DNA of 49,130 nt from Anaerolineales bacterium. GTDB lineage: Bacteria; Chloroflexota; Anaerolineae; Anaerolineales; Villigracilaceae. Under the pieces are notes generated by a model. It was not told where the DNA came from. It did not search any database and was given only the letters and a program-made list of their open reading frames with translations. The first letter of the stretch is position 1; every line of letters starts with the position of its first letter. The translations under genes were made by a program, and so were the position numbers. Location: NCBI GenBank assembly GCA_016789345.1, contig JAEURG010000008.1, positions 1 through 49,130 on the forward strand, written 5' to 3'. Shown in pieces: positions 39,461-48,464 of the stretch.

Positions 39461-42400
39461 ATGTCTCCCGCCACCCGAACATCTTGGGATTGGCTACAAC
39501 TTGCCAGCCTGGGGGAGCAACTTCGTAGTAATCATTCACTCGCTGTACAACGCGACCAAATCATTGCCATGACTAGCCATTTAATTAATGGCAAGGTAGA
39601 TGTTTGGTTGCAAGAAAAAATTTTTCGTTTACCAGATTGGAACGAAAAAAATATTTTTCCGTCACAACCATCTATTGACGGAATGAAACTTGCCATTAAA
39701 GCGGGAAAGTTAATTACAAAAAATGATAAGACGAAAAACCCCGCCTCAAATCTGACTTATGCCTGTGTGCCGCTCGAAGACCAAGGCATCTCACTAGGGG
39801 CTTTACAAGTGACCCGTACAAAAGGGCAAAACTTTTCTTCAGAAGAATTAAATTTATTACAGGGTTTAGCCCAAATCATTTCGGTTAACTTAATCGCATC
39901 GCATCGCATTAATGTAGAACAATTTCGTTTAAGACAATTAAATTTAGTGCGAGATGTTAGCGCGCAAATTGCGAACGCACAAGATTTAGATGAACTCGCC
40001 GAGCAAGTGACAAAATTAATTCAAAAGACATTTCATTTTTATTATGTTGCTATTTTTACACTAAAGCCAAATGCAAAATATCTACGTTTTCGGGCGAGTG
40101 CTACCGCTCCGCGCAAAGGAATGAAAAAAGCTTCTATTGCATTAGAAGTAGAAGTAGGTCAAGGGTTGATTGGCGAAGCCGCCAAGACGGGTAAAGTCAT
40201 CGTTTGTGATGATGTGCAAAAAGACAAGCGTTTTCGTTTCATTGATAGTTTGCCTGAAACAAAATCGGAAGTTGTTATTCCATTAAAAATAGAAGATGAA
40301 GTGTTAGGCGTGTTAGACGTGCAAAGCAATCAACTGCGTGGCTTTCATCCAAACGATTTATTAATTCTTCACGCTTTAGCAGATAACATTGCCAGTGCAG
40401 TGGAAGGGGCAAGGTTATATAGCAGTTTGCGTCGCCGAGCCGACCAACTCACATTGGTTTCAGAAGTTAGCAAAAGTGTTACTTCCACATTAGAACTATC
40501 TCAACTCATGCGCGATGCGGCGAACTTAATCCACGAAAAATTTAAGTACCCGTATGTTTCATTATTCACAGTTCACCCCAATCGTAGATTAATCTCTTAC
40601 GAAGCGGGCAGTGGCAAACGAAGCAAACAACTAGAAGGCTATAACATTTCATTAGATGATGAAATGGGCATTATGCCGTGGGTGGCACGAAATGGAAAAA
40701 CTGTTTTGCTTAACGATGTCACCAAAGACAAACGTTATGTGCATTCGCCTTTGCCACCAAAAAACACAAAATCAGAATTGTGCGTGCCACTCATTTTCAA
40801 TGAAAAAGTGGTTGGCTTGTTAGATATTCAATCGGATAGAAAAAATGCTTTCACCGAAGATGACCAAATTATGTTTGAAGCAGTTGCCGACACAATGGCG
40901 GCGGCGATTCGCAATGCCGATTTATATCGTTCTGAACAATGGCGCAGGCAAATTGCTGATAGTTTAAGAGAAGTGGCAGGTTTGGTCTCTAGCAATGTAA
41001 GTGTGGATGAAGTGTTGCAAACCATTCTCATAGAATTAGACCGTGACTTGCCTGTGGATATTTCCGCAATTTGGTTATTGCAAGGCGATGCCTTATGCCT
41101 CTCGGCTGTGCATGGCATTGATGCAAATCAATTAGAAGAAACTTGTTTTAGCAACCCCGATTCTCTTTACTCAATGGCAGAAGCGATGATGTCTGATTTG
41201 CCTATCATCCGCAAGCCTGATGACCCGATGTGGCCTGGCGGAATCACGGCTGGCTACGATAAAAATTATTCATCTATTGTTGCGCCGCTTCGTGTGGGTG
41301 ACCGTCAACTTGGGTTGCTGACATTGGCACATCATGCTTCGGGTAAGTATGGTCACGAAGCGCGTTCTATTGCGGCGACCTTTGCAAATTATGCGGCGGT
41401 TGCTATTGAAAATGCACGTTTGTTCGATGCCGCACAAGAACAAGCTTACGCATCCGCGGCATTGTTGCAAGTGGCACAAGCGGTAGTCAGTTTAAATGAT
41501 TTGAATGAAATCTTAAGTTCAATTATTCGTATCATGCCAATTTTGGTTGGCATAAAACGAGTGGCGTTGTATCGCTGGGATGCGGAACGCGAAACTTTTT
41601 CAGCCTCGCAAGAATATGGTTTTTCGGAAGATGAAGAAAAAATTATGACGGAAAAAGAATTTTCTTTGGATGTCTTTCCATTGTTAGGCGTGACTTTGCA
41701 AGAAAATAGATTGATTACGCATTCGCTATCTGCTGAGGCGAAACCAAAAGATTGGTTGCAGATTCAGCCACAAGGTCAAGATGAAGCGGATGTGATGAAT
41801 GCCGAACGTTTGTTAATCGCTGTCCCGTTATCTATCAAAAATGATTTGTTCGGTGTAATGTTAATTGAAGAAACAGAAAATGGACAAAGATTCCGTTCAC
41901 GTCGCATTGAGATTATTCAAGGCATTGCTCAACAAGCCGCGTTGGCGATTCAAAATGATTTGTTACAACTCGAGATGGTGGTGCGCGAACGCCTCGAAAC
42001 GGAAGTTCAACTTGCTCGCCAAATTCAACAGACGTTTATCCCAAGCGTTTTGCCGACTCACCCGAATTGGCAAATTGCAACGCGCTGGCTCACGGCGCGC
42101 CAAGTGGGCGGTGACTTTTATGATTTGATGATGTTGCCCAATAATAAACTTGGCGTTTTTATTGCCGATGTTGCTGACAAAGGTATGCCTGCCGCGTTGT
42201 TTATGGCGGTGACGAGAACATTGGTGCGCGCCGCTGTGTTAGAGACAAAATCGCCAGCGGAGGCATTGCAACGCGTGAATGATTTGTTATTGCCTGATAC
42301 GCAACAAGGTATGTTTGTGACAGCCGTGTACGGCGAGTTAGATGTTGAAACGGGTATCTTTACTTATGTAAATGCAGGTCATAACCCGCCATATTGGGTG

Positions 42401-42715
42401 AAAACAAATGGTGAAGTTGAGAAACTTACTCGCACAGCCATTGCGCTTGGCGTGTCAGAAAATCATACAGTTAATCAAAAAACAATTTCACTAGATGTGG
42501 GCGATACATTATTGCTTTATACAGATGGTCTTACTGAAGCTTTTTCATCAAATAATGAATTGTTTGGTGAAACGCGTTTGTTAGAAGTGATGAAGTCTTT
42601 GAATTCCAATACGCCAGATGAAACTTTGTTGGCGATTGAAGAATGTTTGAATGATTTTATTGAAGCGGTGCCGCTAGGTGATGATTTGACGATGCTGGCA
42701 ATACGACGAGTTTAG
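39461..42715 (+). CDS. Multi-GAF SpoIIE/RsbU-type PP2C phosphatase
   Basis: 1084 residues, cytosolic. It has about five GAF-type domains: a weak one at 20-155, clear ones at 170-325 (VGQGLIGEAAKTGKVIVCDD), 340-490 (IMPWVARNGKTVLLNDVTKD) and 510-655, and another at 665-845. A coiled linker (LETEVQLARQIQQTFIPSVL) leads into the PP2C domain from about 870: metal ligands in ARQVGGDFYDL, FIADVADKGMPAALFM, YTDGLTEAFS and LGDDLTMLAIRRV. SpoIIE phosphatases dephosphorylate the STAS antagonist and so release the kinase's client; GAF domains sense small molecules or redox state. It is the input end of this switch. Confidence 0.95.
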   Translation: MSPATRTSWDWLQLASLGEQLRSNHSLAVQRDQIIAMTSHLINGKVDVWLQEKIFRLPDWNEKNIFPSQPSIDGMKLAIKAGKLITKNDKTKNPASNLTYACVPLEDQGISLGALQVTRTKGQNFSSEELNLLQGLAQIISVNLIASHRINVEQFRLRQLNLVRDVSAQIANAQDLDELAEQVTKLIQKTFHFYYVAIFTLKPNAKYLRFRASATAPRKGMKKASIALEVEVGQGLIGEAAKTGKVIVCDDVQKDKRFRFIDSLPETKSEVVIPLKIEDEVLGVLDVQSNQLRGFHPNDLLILHALADNIASAVEGARLYSSLRRRADQLTLVSEVSKSVTSTLELSQLMRDAANLIHEKFKYPYVSLFTVHPNRRLISYEAGSGKRSKQLEGYNISLDDEMGIMPWVARNGKTVLLNDVTKDKRYVHSPLPPKNTKSELCVPLIFNEKVVGLLDIQSDRKNAFTEDDQIMFEAVADTMAAAIRNADLYRSEQWRRQIADSLREVAGLVSSNVSVDEVLQTILIELDRDLPVDISAIWLLQGDALCLSAVHGIDANQLEETCFSNPDSLYSMAEAMMSDLPIIRKPDDPMWPGGITAGYDKNYSSIVAPLRVGDRQLGLLTLAHHASGKYGHEARSIAATFANYAAVAIENARLFDAAQEQAYASAALLQVAQAVVSLNDLNEILSSIIRIMPILVGIKRVALYRWDAERETFSASQEYGFSEDEEKIMTEKEFSLDVFPLLGVTLQENRLITHSLSAEAKPKDWLQIQPQGQDEADVMNAERLLIAVPLSIKNDLFGVMLIEETENGQRFRSRRIEIIQGIAQQAALAIQNDLLQLEMVVRERLETEVQLARQIQQTFIPSVLPTHPNWQIATRWLTARQVGGDFYDLMMLPNNKLGVFIADVADKGMPAALFMAVTRTLVRAAVLETKSPAEALQRVNDLLLPDTQQGMFVTAVYGELDVETGIFTYVNAGHNPPYWVKTNGEVEKLTRTAIALGVSENHTVNQKTISLDVGDTLLLYTDGLTEAFSSNNELFGETRLLEVMKSLNSNTPDETLLAIEECLNDFIEAVPLGDDLTMLAIRRV

Positions 42716-42722
42716 TTTAATA

Positions 42723-42786
42723 GCTACAGAGGTCACAGAGTTATCTGAGAAACCCTCAAAAAAATCTCTGTGACCTCTGTGGCTAA
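42723..42786. repeat. CACAGAGG palindromic element, copy 3
   Basis: GCTACAGAGGTCACAGAG (left) pairs with CTCTGTGACCTCTGTGGC (right), with a middle TCTGAGAAACCCTCAAAAAAA matching copy 1 in the same orientation. It fills the convergent gap between the phosphatase and the M50 gene and may end transcription. Confidence 0.78.
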
Positions 42787-42790
42787 TATC

Positions 42791-43531
42791 TTAAAACCGA
42801 TATTGCAAAGCCTGATAACTTTGAAACGCTAAATACCCAAACAAAAACGCCATGTAAATACTTTGCAGAAATACATAACCTGCAATTGCAATTAAAGCAC
42901 CGACAATCACCGAAAGCCAAAGTGAATTTCGTAATCCATTAATGGGGTCAGTTTGGATTAAGGTATAACGCGCCACATTGCCGCCATCAAGAGGGAAGAC
43001 GGGTAATAAATTGATAACCCCCCAAAAAAAGTTAACAAAGACAAACATATCAAATAAGCGATTCAACGTGCCAAACTCATAAGGCAAAACTACATTCGGG
43101 ATGGGGATGATTCCCAGAACGTTGATGACAAGTTGCCCGCCAATACCCACACCCGCAAGGATGATAACTACTGCTAGTAAAAACCCTGCAAATGGACCTG
43201 CCAATGAGATAAAAATATTCTGGTTCGGTGTAAGCCCTGTATATCCGCCATCATATCCATTAGATACAGGCACTGCCAACCCGCCCATGAGATGTAAAAC
43301 AACATACGAGTCTTGACCAAACCTGCGGAATGCGAAGGCATGTCCCAGCTCATGGATGAGGATAGAGATAAAGATGACAAAAATCCACATCAAGATACTC
43401 AGCGGGTTTAACGATGCGGAACCGAACAAAATCGCAATCACCCAAAACAGCGGATGCACACGCACGCGAATCCCTGCAACTGAAAAGTTTAAGTCAAAAC
43501 GGGTGGGTTGGGGAATTTGAAAGAGAGGCAT
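42791..43531 (-). CDS. Site-2 protease family (M50) membrane metalloprotease
   Basis: 246 residues with five or six transmembrane helices. The zinc motif is HELGH (His60-Glu61, His64) in ISILIHELGHAFAFRRFG, and the third ligand Asp182 lies in NLLPVFPLDGGNVARY. Such intramembrane proteases cleave anti-sigma factors or clear membrane proteins; no CBS or PDZ domain is attached, so this is the minimal SpoIVFB-like type. ATG 43531 has no ribosome site. A paralog with a broken motif follows upstream on the same strand (18 nt gap). Confidence 0.92.
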   Translation of the reverse strand: MPLFQIPQPTRFDLNFSVAGIRVRVHPLFWVIAILFGSASLNPLSILMWIFVIFISILIHELGHAFAFRRFGQDSYVVLHLMGGLAVPVSNGYDGGYTGLTPNQNIFISLAGPFAGFLLAVVIILAGVGIGGQLVINVLGIIPIPNVVLPYEFGTLNRLFDMFVFVNFFWGVINLLPVFPLDGGNVARYTLIQTDPINGLRNSLWLSVIVGALIAIAGYVFLQSIYMAFLFGYLAFQSYQALQYRF

Positions 43532-43549
43532 ATTAATTATCCATTCTGT

Positions 43550-44074
43550 TTATTTTTTCTTTCGTAGTTCATTTAATATTGTACTGGCATCATTAAAACC
43601 TAGTGGAATAAAAACTTGTACTACATAAATTAAGTTATCTAAAAAAACGAACATACCTACCCAATACCAATTTCCTTGCCAAAGCGAAAGGGTAGCAAAA
43701 AGAATAAAAGACAAAATTAAATTTGCAATCGGACCGCCCAATGCCCTAGTGATATGGGTGGATGAGGGTAATTGAGGCTCATCTAAAGGGTAGATTGTTT
43801 GAGCATAAAAGCTGTACATCCCAAAGCGTATTTCGGTCATAGGGTAGCCTGTCCATTTTGCGGCAACTGCATGACCTAAACTATGAATCAATTCTAAAGC
43901 ATAATGTAAAAGCATTGCCACAAAGCCTAATATAACCGATTCGCCGAATGGAATATCAAGCGCGTAGTATCCAAGCAAACTTAAACCTAACCAAATTCCT
44001 ACAATCCCTATAAATACTAGCGGGACAAAACTAATTTGCAAACCAAAAAGTTTTCCGATGTAAGTTGACTTCAT
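43550..44074 (-). CDS. M50-like membrane protein with a broken zinc motif
   Basis: 174 residues, five hydrophobic helices. The zinc motif reads HSLGH (His64-Ser65, His68) in ALELIHSLGHAVAAKWTG: the catalytic Glu is replaced by Ser. The second motif is FIPLGFNDASTI, where Asp162 stays but the following Gly-Gly is gone. The architecture (RALGGPIANLILSF matching SLAGPFAGFLLAV) shows homology to the neighbour. By known family chemistry it should not cleave peptides; it may regulate the active paralog or bind its substrates. AAGAGAAAAA precedes ATG 44074. Confidence 0.75.
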   Translation of the reverse strand: MKSTYIGKLFGLQISFVPLVFIGIVGIWLGLSLLGYYALDIPFGESVILGFVAMLLHYALELIHSLGHAVAAKWTGYPMTEIRFGMYSFYAQTIYPLDEPQLPSSTHITRALGGPIANLILSFILFATLSLWQGNWYWVGMFVFLDNLIYVVQVFIPLGFNDASTILNELRKKK

Positions 44075-44083
44075 TTTTTTCTC

Positions 44084-44599
44084 TTAATCAAAATATAAAT
44101 TCAAATCTGAACAGTCAAAGCGATTCCCGCAGTTGGGACAAGTCACTTTACAATTCTTTTCATACATTTCACTGCCACAGCGGTCACAAATCCAGACTTT
44201 CTTTTCAGTCCACTGTATTTTTCTGAAAAGCGAAATATCAAACTCACTGATTTTTTCTCTCCCCAATCTTTCCACTTCATTCATCACATTTCTTGCATCA
44301 GTTTGAAATTGCTTGATATTGATTCCTCTGCAAACATCATTCCAACCTTCTAACCAGCGCTGGCTTCTTTTATAAACTTTAATGGCACCATCATAATTTC
44401 CGCGTGTGATATGTAGATACGTCACAGCCACTTGCAAAATTCCACGATACAAATCTCGGATTTCGCCTTTTTCTTCATTCCATGCAATTTCCAATTCTTC
44501 ATGCGCTTCAAAGAATTTTCGTAAATTGAATAAATACATCCCTTCAATTGCCTTGGGATGTAAAGTTCCATCACAACTTTCTGAATTTCTTTCTGTCAT
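44084..44599 (-). CDS. DUF309-like protein with C-terminal zinc ribbon
   Basis: 171 residues. The helical DUF309 part holds LFNLRKFFEAHEELEIAWNE, then DLYRGILQVAVTYLHITRGN and YDGAIKVYKRSQRWLEGW. After a linker the last 45 residues form a zinc ribbon: ICDRCGSEMYE and VTCPNCGNRFDCSD. DUF309 is usually a short stand-alone protein; the ribbon is an addition. CGGAGTATTGT precedes ATG 44599. Function unknown. It is coupled (9 nt) to the pseudoprotease gene. Confidence 0.78.
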   Translation of the reverse strand: MTERNSESCDGTLHPKAIEGMYLFNLRKFFEAHEELEIAWNEEKGEIRDLYRGILQVAVTYLHITRGNYDGAIKVYKRSQRWLEGWNDVCRGINIKQFQTDARNVMNEVERLGREKISEFDISLFRKIQWTEKKVWICDRCGSEMYEKNCKVTCPNCGNRFDCSDLNLYFD

Positions 44600-44610
44600 A
44601 CAATACTCCG

Positions 44611-44752
44611 TTGGTCGAGTAGAGTTGAGACGAATGTCGAAACTCGTATCGAGACCAACAAATTACAAAAGTGATTTTTGTTATAAAACTTTTTCATTTA
44701 ACTGGTGGTTTCGATACCTCCCTCAAAGAGCATTCGGGACTACTCAACCACC
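44611..44752. repeat. Two inverted-repeat elements (TTGGTCGAG type and GGTGGTT type)
   Basis: TTGGTC at 44611 and GACCAA near 44658 bound one 48-bp element; GGTGGTTTCGATACC (44704-44718) and CTACTCAACCACC (44740-44752) bound a second. The second overlaps the last codons and stop of the transporter gene. Confidence 0.65.
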
Positions 44753-47700
44753 GATTTTTTGGTGCAACTCCATCACTTCTTTTACACGCGCACGTAAATT
44801 CCCTGCCAACATTTGAATCGTGCCCATTGCTACTTCAACTCTATCAGACATTAATTCATAAAATGGTTCTTGGTCTAAACGGAATAACAATGTATCTTCC
44901 AAAGCACGTATCGTCGCAGTGCGTGGTTCAGTGTCTAACAACGCTAATTCACCAAACACAGCGCGTTCGCCTAAAGTGTTTACAACTCGTTCATCATCCA
45001 ACACTGCAACTTTGCCATTCACGATAATAAACATACTACTGCCAGGCTCGCCCTTGATAACAATATTTTTTCCAGCAGGCACTTCCACTTCCGAAATAAT
45101 TTCACTCAACTCTGCCAACGCATCATCAGGTGTTGCCTTAAACAAATTCACCGATTTCAAAATCAAAACTCTCTCCACAGTTGAATACATTTTGTTTCCT
45201 TTCTCCATCGTCGCTTGCGTACAAGTCTTCAACCAACCTTGCGATTTTTCAACAAGTTCCCGCAACGAAACTTTTTCATTGATTCCAATTTTCTTACACG
45301 CTTCGCTTCCAGTCATTTCTTCGGCAAGCGGCAACAAAATATTTTTTACATCGCGCGGTAAAATCGTATCCAATGTTTCGATCGCATACGGCAATTTGGC
45401 TTCGTTCTTTTGTAAAATAATTCTTCTTGCATCTAAGATTGCTTTTTTGTCAAAGATAAACGAACATAAATAAAAGATTCTGTCTCTGGCATGTTTTAAC
45501 TCAATGCGGATTGCATCTGCAAGCAGATTCGTTTCTTCTTTAGATTCAAATTCTCGCAATGCAGAATATAGCATTCGTACATCCGCCGCTTCTTTCTTGA
45601 TTTGAGCCTGTATCCCGCTTTCAGATTTTTTCTCTACCTTGAAGTTGCACTCGCTCAAAGATGCCAAAACTGCTTTTCTCAAATCATTATCTGAAACAGA
45701 AATATATTTTCTGAGCAGTTGAATTACTTTTTCGCCACGAATATTTCCGCACACTTTCGCCAATTTGATTCGCCCCGCTTTTGGGAAAGTTTCATCTGCT
45801 AAGCCTTTTTCAATAAAGGATAATGCTGATTCTCCGCTGGCTTGCAGTGCTTTCGCTGCTGCATCTCGTGTACGGATGTTTTTCAGCGCGAGCAAAACCT
45901 TTTCATATAAATTCTCGCTTTTCACTTTTCCGCTAGCGATGATTGCTTCTTTTTTGACGTTTGCATCTTCATCATCAAAAAACTTTTCGAGCACATCTTC
46001 AAATCCACTTGACCCAAACCTACGCAAGGCTTGTGCCGCCATCAGACGATTTTTTGTCAACGAATGGCTTGCTAATTTTTCTAACTTCTCTCTTGAAATC
46101 GTAATCCCTTGTTCGCCGCCATATTTGAGCAGACCAACGATTGCCCCAAATGTATCTGCTGAATTATTCGAGTTGAGATAGGGGAGCATCAAATTAATAT
46201 CATCCGCATTTAAAGCAGAAAATGCTTGTACTGCTGCACTCCTCGTTTGAGGAAGTTCTTCTTGCTCAATCCGCGGAGGCAATTCAATTTTGGCTTCATC
46301 TGGTTTGAGCCTTTCAATTTTTTCTAAAACAGAAAGCCTGACATTCGATGATGGATGACCTAATAAGTTAATCAACTCACTTTTTAAGTCAGGTGGATTC
46401 ATTTCTTCCAGCAAATCAAGTGAGTAAATAATTGTTCCATCATATTGGCTTTTCAAACTTTTGTATAAAACTTCTGCATTGATTTCTTCAATATTAATTA
46501 ATTCTTCACGCTTGAATCGTCGTTTATTGATTGCCTCAACCAATTGCTTTGGATATGCTCCCGCAAGAATCATACTTAAAATTAGCCAGCCAATTGCTAA
46601 AACTATATACACAAGTGAGAGTTGAAGGACATCAAAATTCAAAATATTAGATAACAAAGTTAATAACAGCCCTGCAATTCCGATTGCAGCAGGCTGGACG
46701 ATACCTTCACCAATTGCACGTGCGCGTGGACGTAATGAATCTGAAATAGGCTGGTACAAAATTGAAGAGGCGGATTGGTCGAGGGTGAATCCCAAACCTT
46801 CGTTGTTAAATTTCCCTGCCACAGCAAACCAGAACAAGCCCAAGGTCCAAGTAGAAGCGAGAAAACCTACACCTGCGAATCCACTCATAGATAAAATCAA
46901 AGCCAAAGGCGTGGTTAAGAGTCCAGCCCATAATCCATATCTACTGATGATTCTGCCAGTCAAAAATGTGTCGGTGATAAATCCTAACAAACCAACCATG
47001 CTGAAAAAATTTCCGATAAAGATAGCACTATCAGCAGTGTTCGGATATTGCAGAGATGTCATGTTATAAAAAATGGCATCCATGACGAAATAGGCGACGC
47101 GCCAAATTGCGGCGAGACCGAAAACTAAAAGGATGAAACGATTGCGAAATAATGCACTGAGTGGAGGTTGCGCTTGTGGAGTTGAATCTGTGGATCCTGT
47201 TTGTGGCTTTTTGACATTGCGAATGATGATGCCTTGAATAAATAATGCGATGAACAAACAAACTGCAATGACGATATAAAGATTTTCTGTGCCGAGCAAT
47301 TTGACAAATGTGCCTGTGAACGGACCTGCGACTACATACGAAAGCCATGAGCCTGCATTGAGCAAACCAAATAAACGTTTGCCTTGGCGGACATCAAAAA
47401 TTTCTGCGGCAAGAGTCCAAAAGGCGAGGACGGCTAAGTTAATTAAAGTTTGAGTCCAGATGGGGAGAAAAAGTGCTAACCATTTCGATGGTGCAATAAA
47501 AAGCCCTGCACGTAAAATTAAAGTAATGACCGCGATAAATAAAACAGTTAACCACAGCCACCTTGATAATGAAACTTTTTCTGCAATTTTGAGAAAAACG
47601 GCGGTGATGGATGAAACGACAATTGCAATGCCAATGTATGTGACTGGAATGTATGACGCATCCCAATATTCCAAAAACAACGGCATGGAAATGGTCTGCG

Positions 47701-47806
47701 CGAAAAGCATTGCCGCACCCATGAAGAAGTATTGTGCCAACATGAGATATACATTGCGGCGTTCATCAGGGCGGATGTTGAGAATTGAATCGAGGCGGGA
47801 AAGCAT
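44744..47806 (-). CDS. NTT-type nucleotide transporter fused to HEAT repeats and a cyclic-nucleotide-binding domain
   Basis: 1020 residues. Residues 1-425 are an 11-12 helix transporter of the ATP/ADP-translocase (NTT/Npt)-related MFS group: MLAQYFFMGAAMLFAQTISM, LAVLAFWTLAAEIFDVRQGK, and FTLDQSASSILYQPISDSLR. Residues about 445-820 are HEAT-like helices (LINLLGHPSSNVRLSVLEKI). The C-terminal cyclic nucleotide-binding domain (about 880-1010) has the phosphate cassette FGELALLDTEPRTATIRA with the key Glu and Arg. The join suggests transport gated by cAMP or cGMP. The last residues (QKIGG and stop) come from a repeat element. ATG 47806 has no ribosome site. Confidence 0.85.
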   Translation of the reverse strand: MLSRLDSILNIRPDERRNVYLMLAQYFFMGAAMLFAQTISMPLFLEYWDASYIPVTYIGIAIVVSSITAVFLKIAEKVSLSRWLWLTVLFIAVITLILRAGLFIAPSKWLALFLPIWTQTLINLAVLAFWTLAAEIFDVRQGKRLFGLLNAGSWLSYVVAGPFTGTFVKLLGTENLYIVIAVCLFIALFIQGIIIRNVKKPQTGSTDSTPQAQPPLSALFRNRFILLVFGLAAIWRVAYFVMDAIFYNMTSLQYPNTADSAIFIGNFFSMVGLLGFITDTFLTGRIISRYGLWAGLLTTPLALILSMSGFAGVGFLASTWTLGLFWFAVAGKFNNEGLGFTLDQSASSILYQPISDSLRPRARAIGEGIVQPAAIGIAGLLLTLLSNILNFDVLQLSLVYIVLAIGWLILSMILAGAYPKQLVEAINKRRFKREELINIEEINAEVLYKSLKSQYDGTIIYSLDLLEEMNPPDLKSELINLLGHPSSNVRLSVLEKIERLKPDEAKIELPPRIEQEELPQTRSAAVQAFSALNADDINLMLPYLNSNNSADTFGAIVGLLKYGGEQGITISREKLEKLASHSLTKNRLMAAQALRRFGSSGFEDVLEKFFDDEDANVKKEAIIASGKVKSENLYEKVLLALKNIRTRDAAAKALQASGESALSFIEKGLADETFPKAGRIKLAKVCGNIRGEKVIQLLRKYISVSDNDLRKAVLASLSECNFKVEKKSESGIQAQIKKEAADVRMLYSALREFESKEETNLLADAIRIELKHARDRIFYLCSFIFDKKAILDARRIILQKNEAKLPYAIETLDTILPRDVKNILLPLAEEMTGSEACKKIGINEKVSLRELVEKSQGWLKTCTQATMEKGNKMYSTVERVLILKSVNLFKATPDDALAELSEIISEVEVPAGKNIVIKGEPGSSMFIIVNGKVAVLDDERVVNTLGERAVFGELALLDTEPRTATIRALEDTLLFRLDQEPFYELMSDRVEVAMGTIQMLAGNLRARVKEVMELHQKIGG

Positions 47807-47833
47807 TTAGATGATTTTATCATTTAAGTTTTT

Positions 47834-47851
47834 GCCACAGAGGTCACAGAG
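47834..47851. repeat. CACAGAGG palindromic element, copy 4 (left arm only)
   Basis: GCCACAGAGGTCACAGAG is identical to the arm of the other copies, but no right arm follows, so this copy is truncated. Confidence 0.7.
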
Positions 47852-47892
47852 AAAGATGAGATTTAAGAGTTTGTTTGAGGTGATAAAATCTT

Positions 47893-48034
47893 ATTAACCG
47901 CTAAGCACGCAAAGGTCGCGAAGAAAAATTTTATTCGCGTCGGGATAAATCCCTCGCTCAGTACAAAGAAGCCCCTTCGGGGCTTAAGCGCGAAGCGCTT
48001 CCATGCACTGAGGCAGGACTTTAGTCCGCACCGA
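47893..48034. repeat. Mosaic of short repeats
   Basis: No gene seen. It contains TTAACCGCTAAGCACGCAAA (47896), GGGATAAATCCC (47943), the hairpin AAGCCCCTTCGGGGCTT (47971-47987), AAGCGCGAAGCGCTT and GGACTTTAGTCC (48017-48028). These are the sort of palindromes that recur in this window. Confidence 0.6.
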
Positions 48035-48046
48035 GTGATATTAACC

Positions 48047-48457
48047 ATGATTCTCTTTTCAATTATTATTTCTATTCTTCTAAGTACAGCTTCTTTTGCT
48101 TGGGGATATTTTCAGTCAGGTTTTGAAAATTTAGCAAAATATATTCTTGCTTTTGGAGTTTTGTATTTTATTTCCCGCTGGCGAAAATGGAGATGGTTTT
48201 CATCACTGGCATTATTTGTTTCATTATTTTTATCTATCTTTGGCTTGTGGTTTGACCTGCCCCTCGTGTGGATGTTCAGCGGCACAATTTTTGCACTGAT
48301 CGCTTGGGATTTGAATCAATTTCAAGAAAAATTAAGTTTATTACCTGATAGAGAAGATAAGCGGGGAATGACCAGAAGGCGTTTGATACGGATTGCGTTT
48401 TTGGCAGTGATTGGATTAATGATTGCTGTGGGAATAGAATTGTTGTTTAGTAATTAA
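48047..48457 (+). CDS. Membrane protein of unknown function
   Basis: 136 residues from ATG 48047; a GTG at 48035 is in frame but lies in repeat sequence. Four hydrophobic segments (IIISILLSTASFAWGYF, LAKYILAFGVLYFI, WFSSLALFVSLFLSIFGLWF, and RLIRIAFLAVIGLMIAVGIE) with a basic loop LPDREDKRGMTRRRL. The family is not recognised. It lies between two repeat-rich gaps. Confidence 0.6.
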   Translation: MILFSIIISILLSTASFAWGYFQSGFENLAKYILAFGVLYFISRWRKWRWFSSLALFVSLFLSIFGLWFDLPLVWMFSGTIFALIAWDLNQFQEKLSLLPDREDKRGMTRRRLIRIAFLAVIGLMIAVGIELLFSN

Positions 48458-48464
48458 TGCTTGA

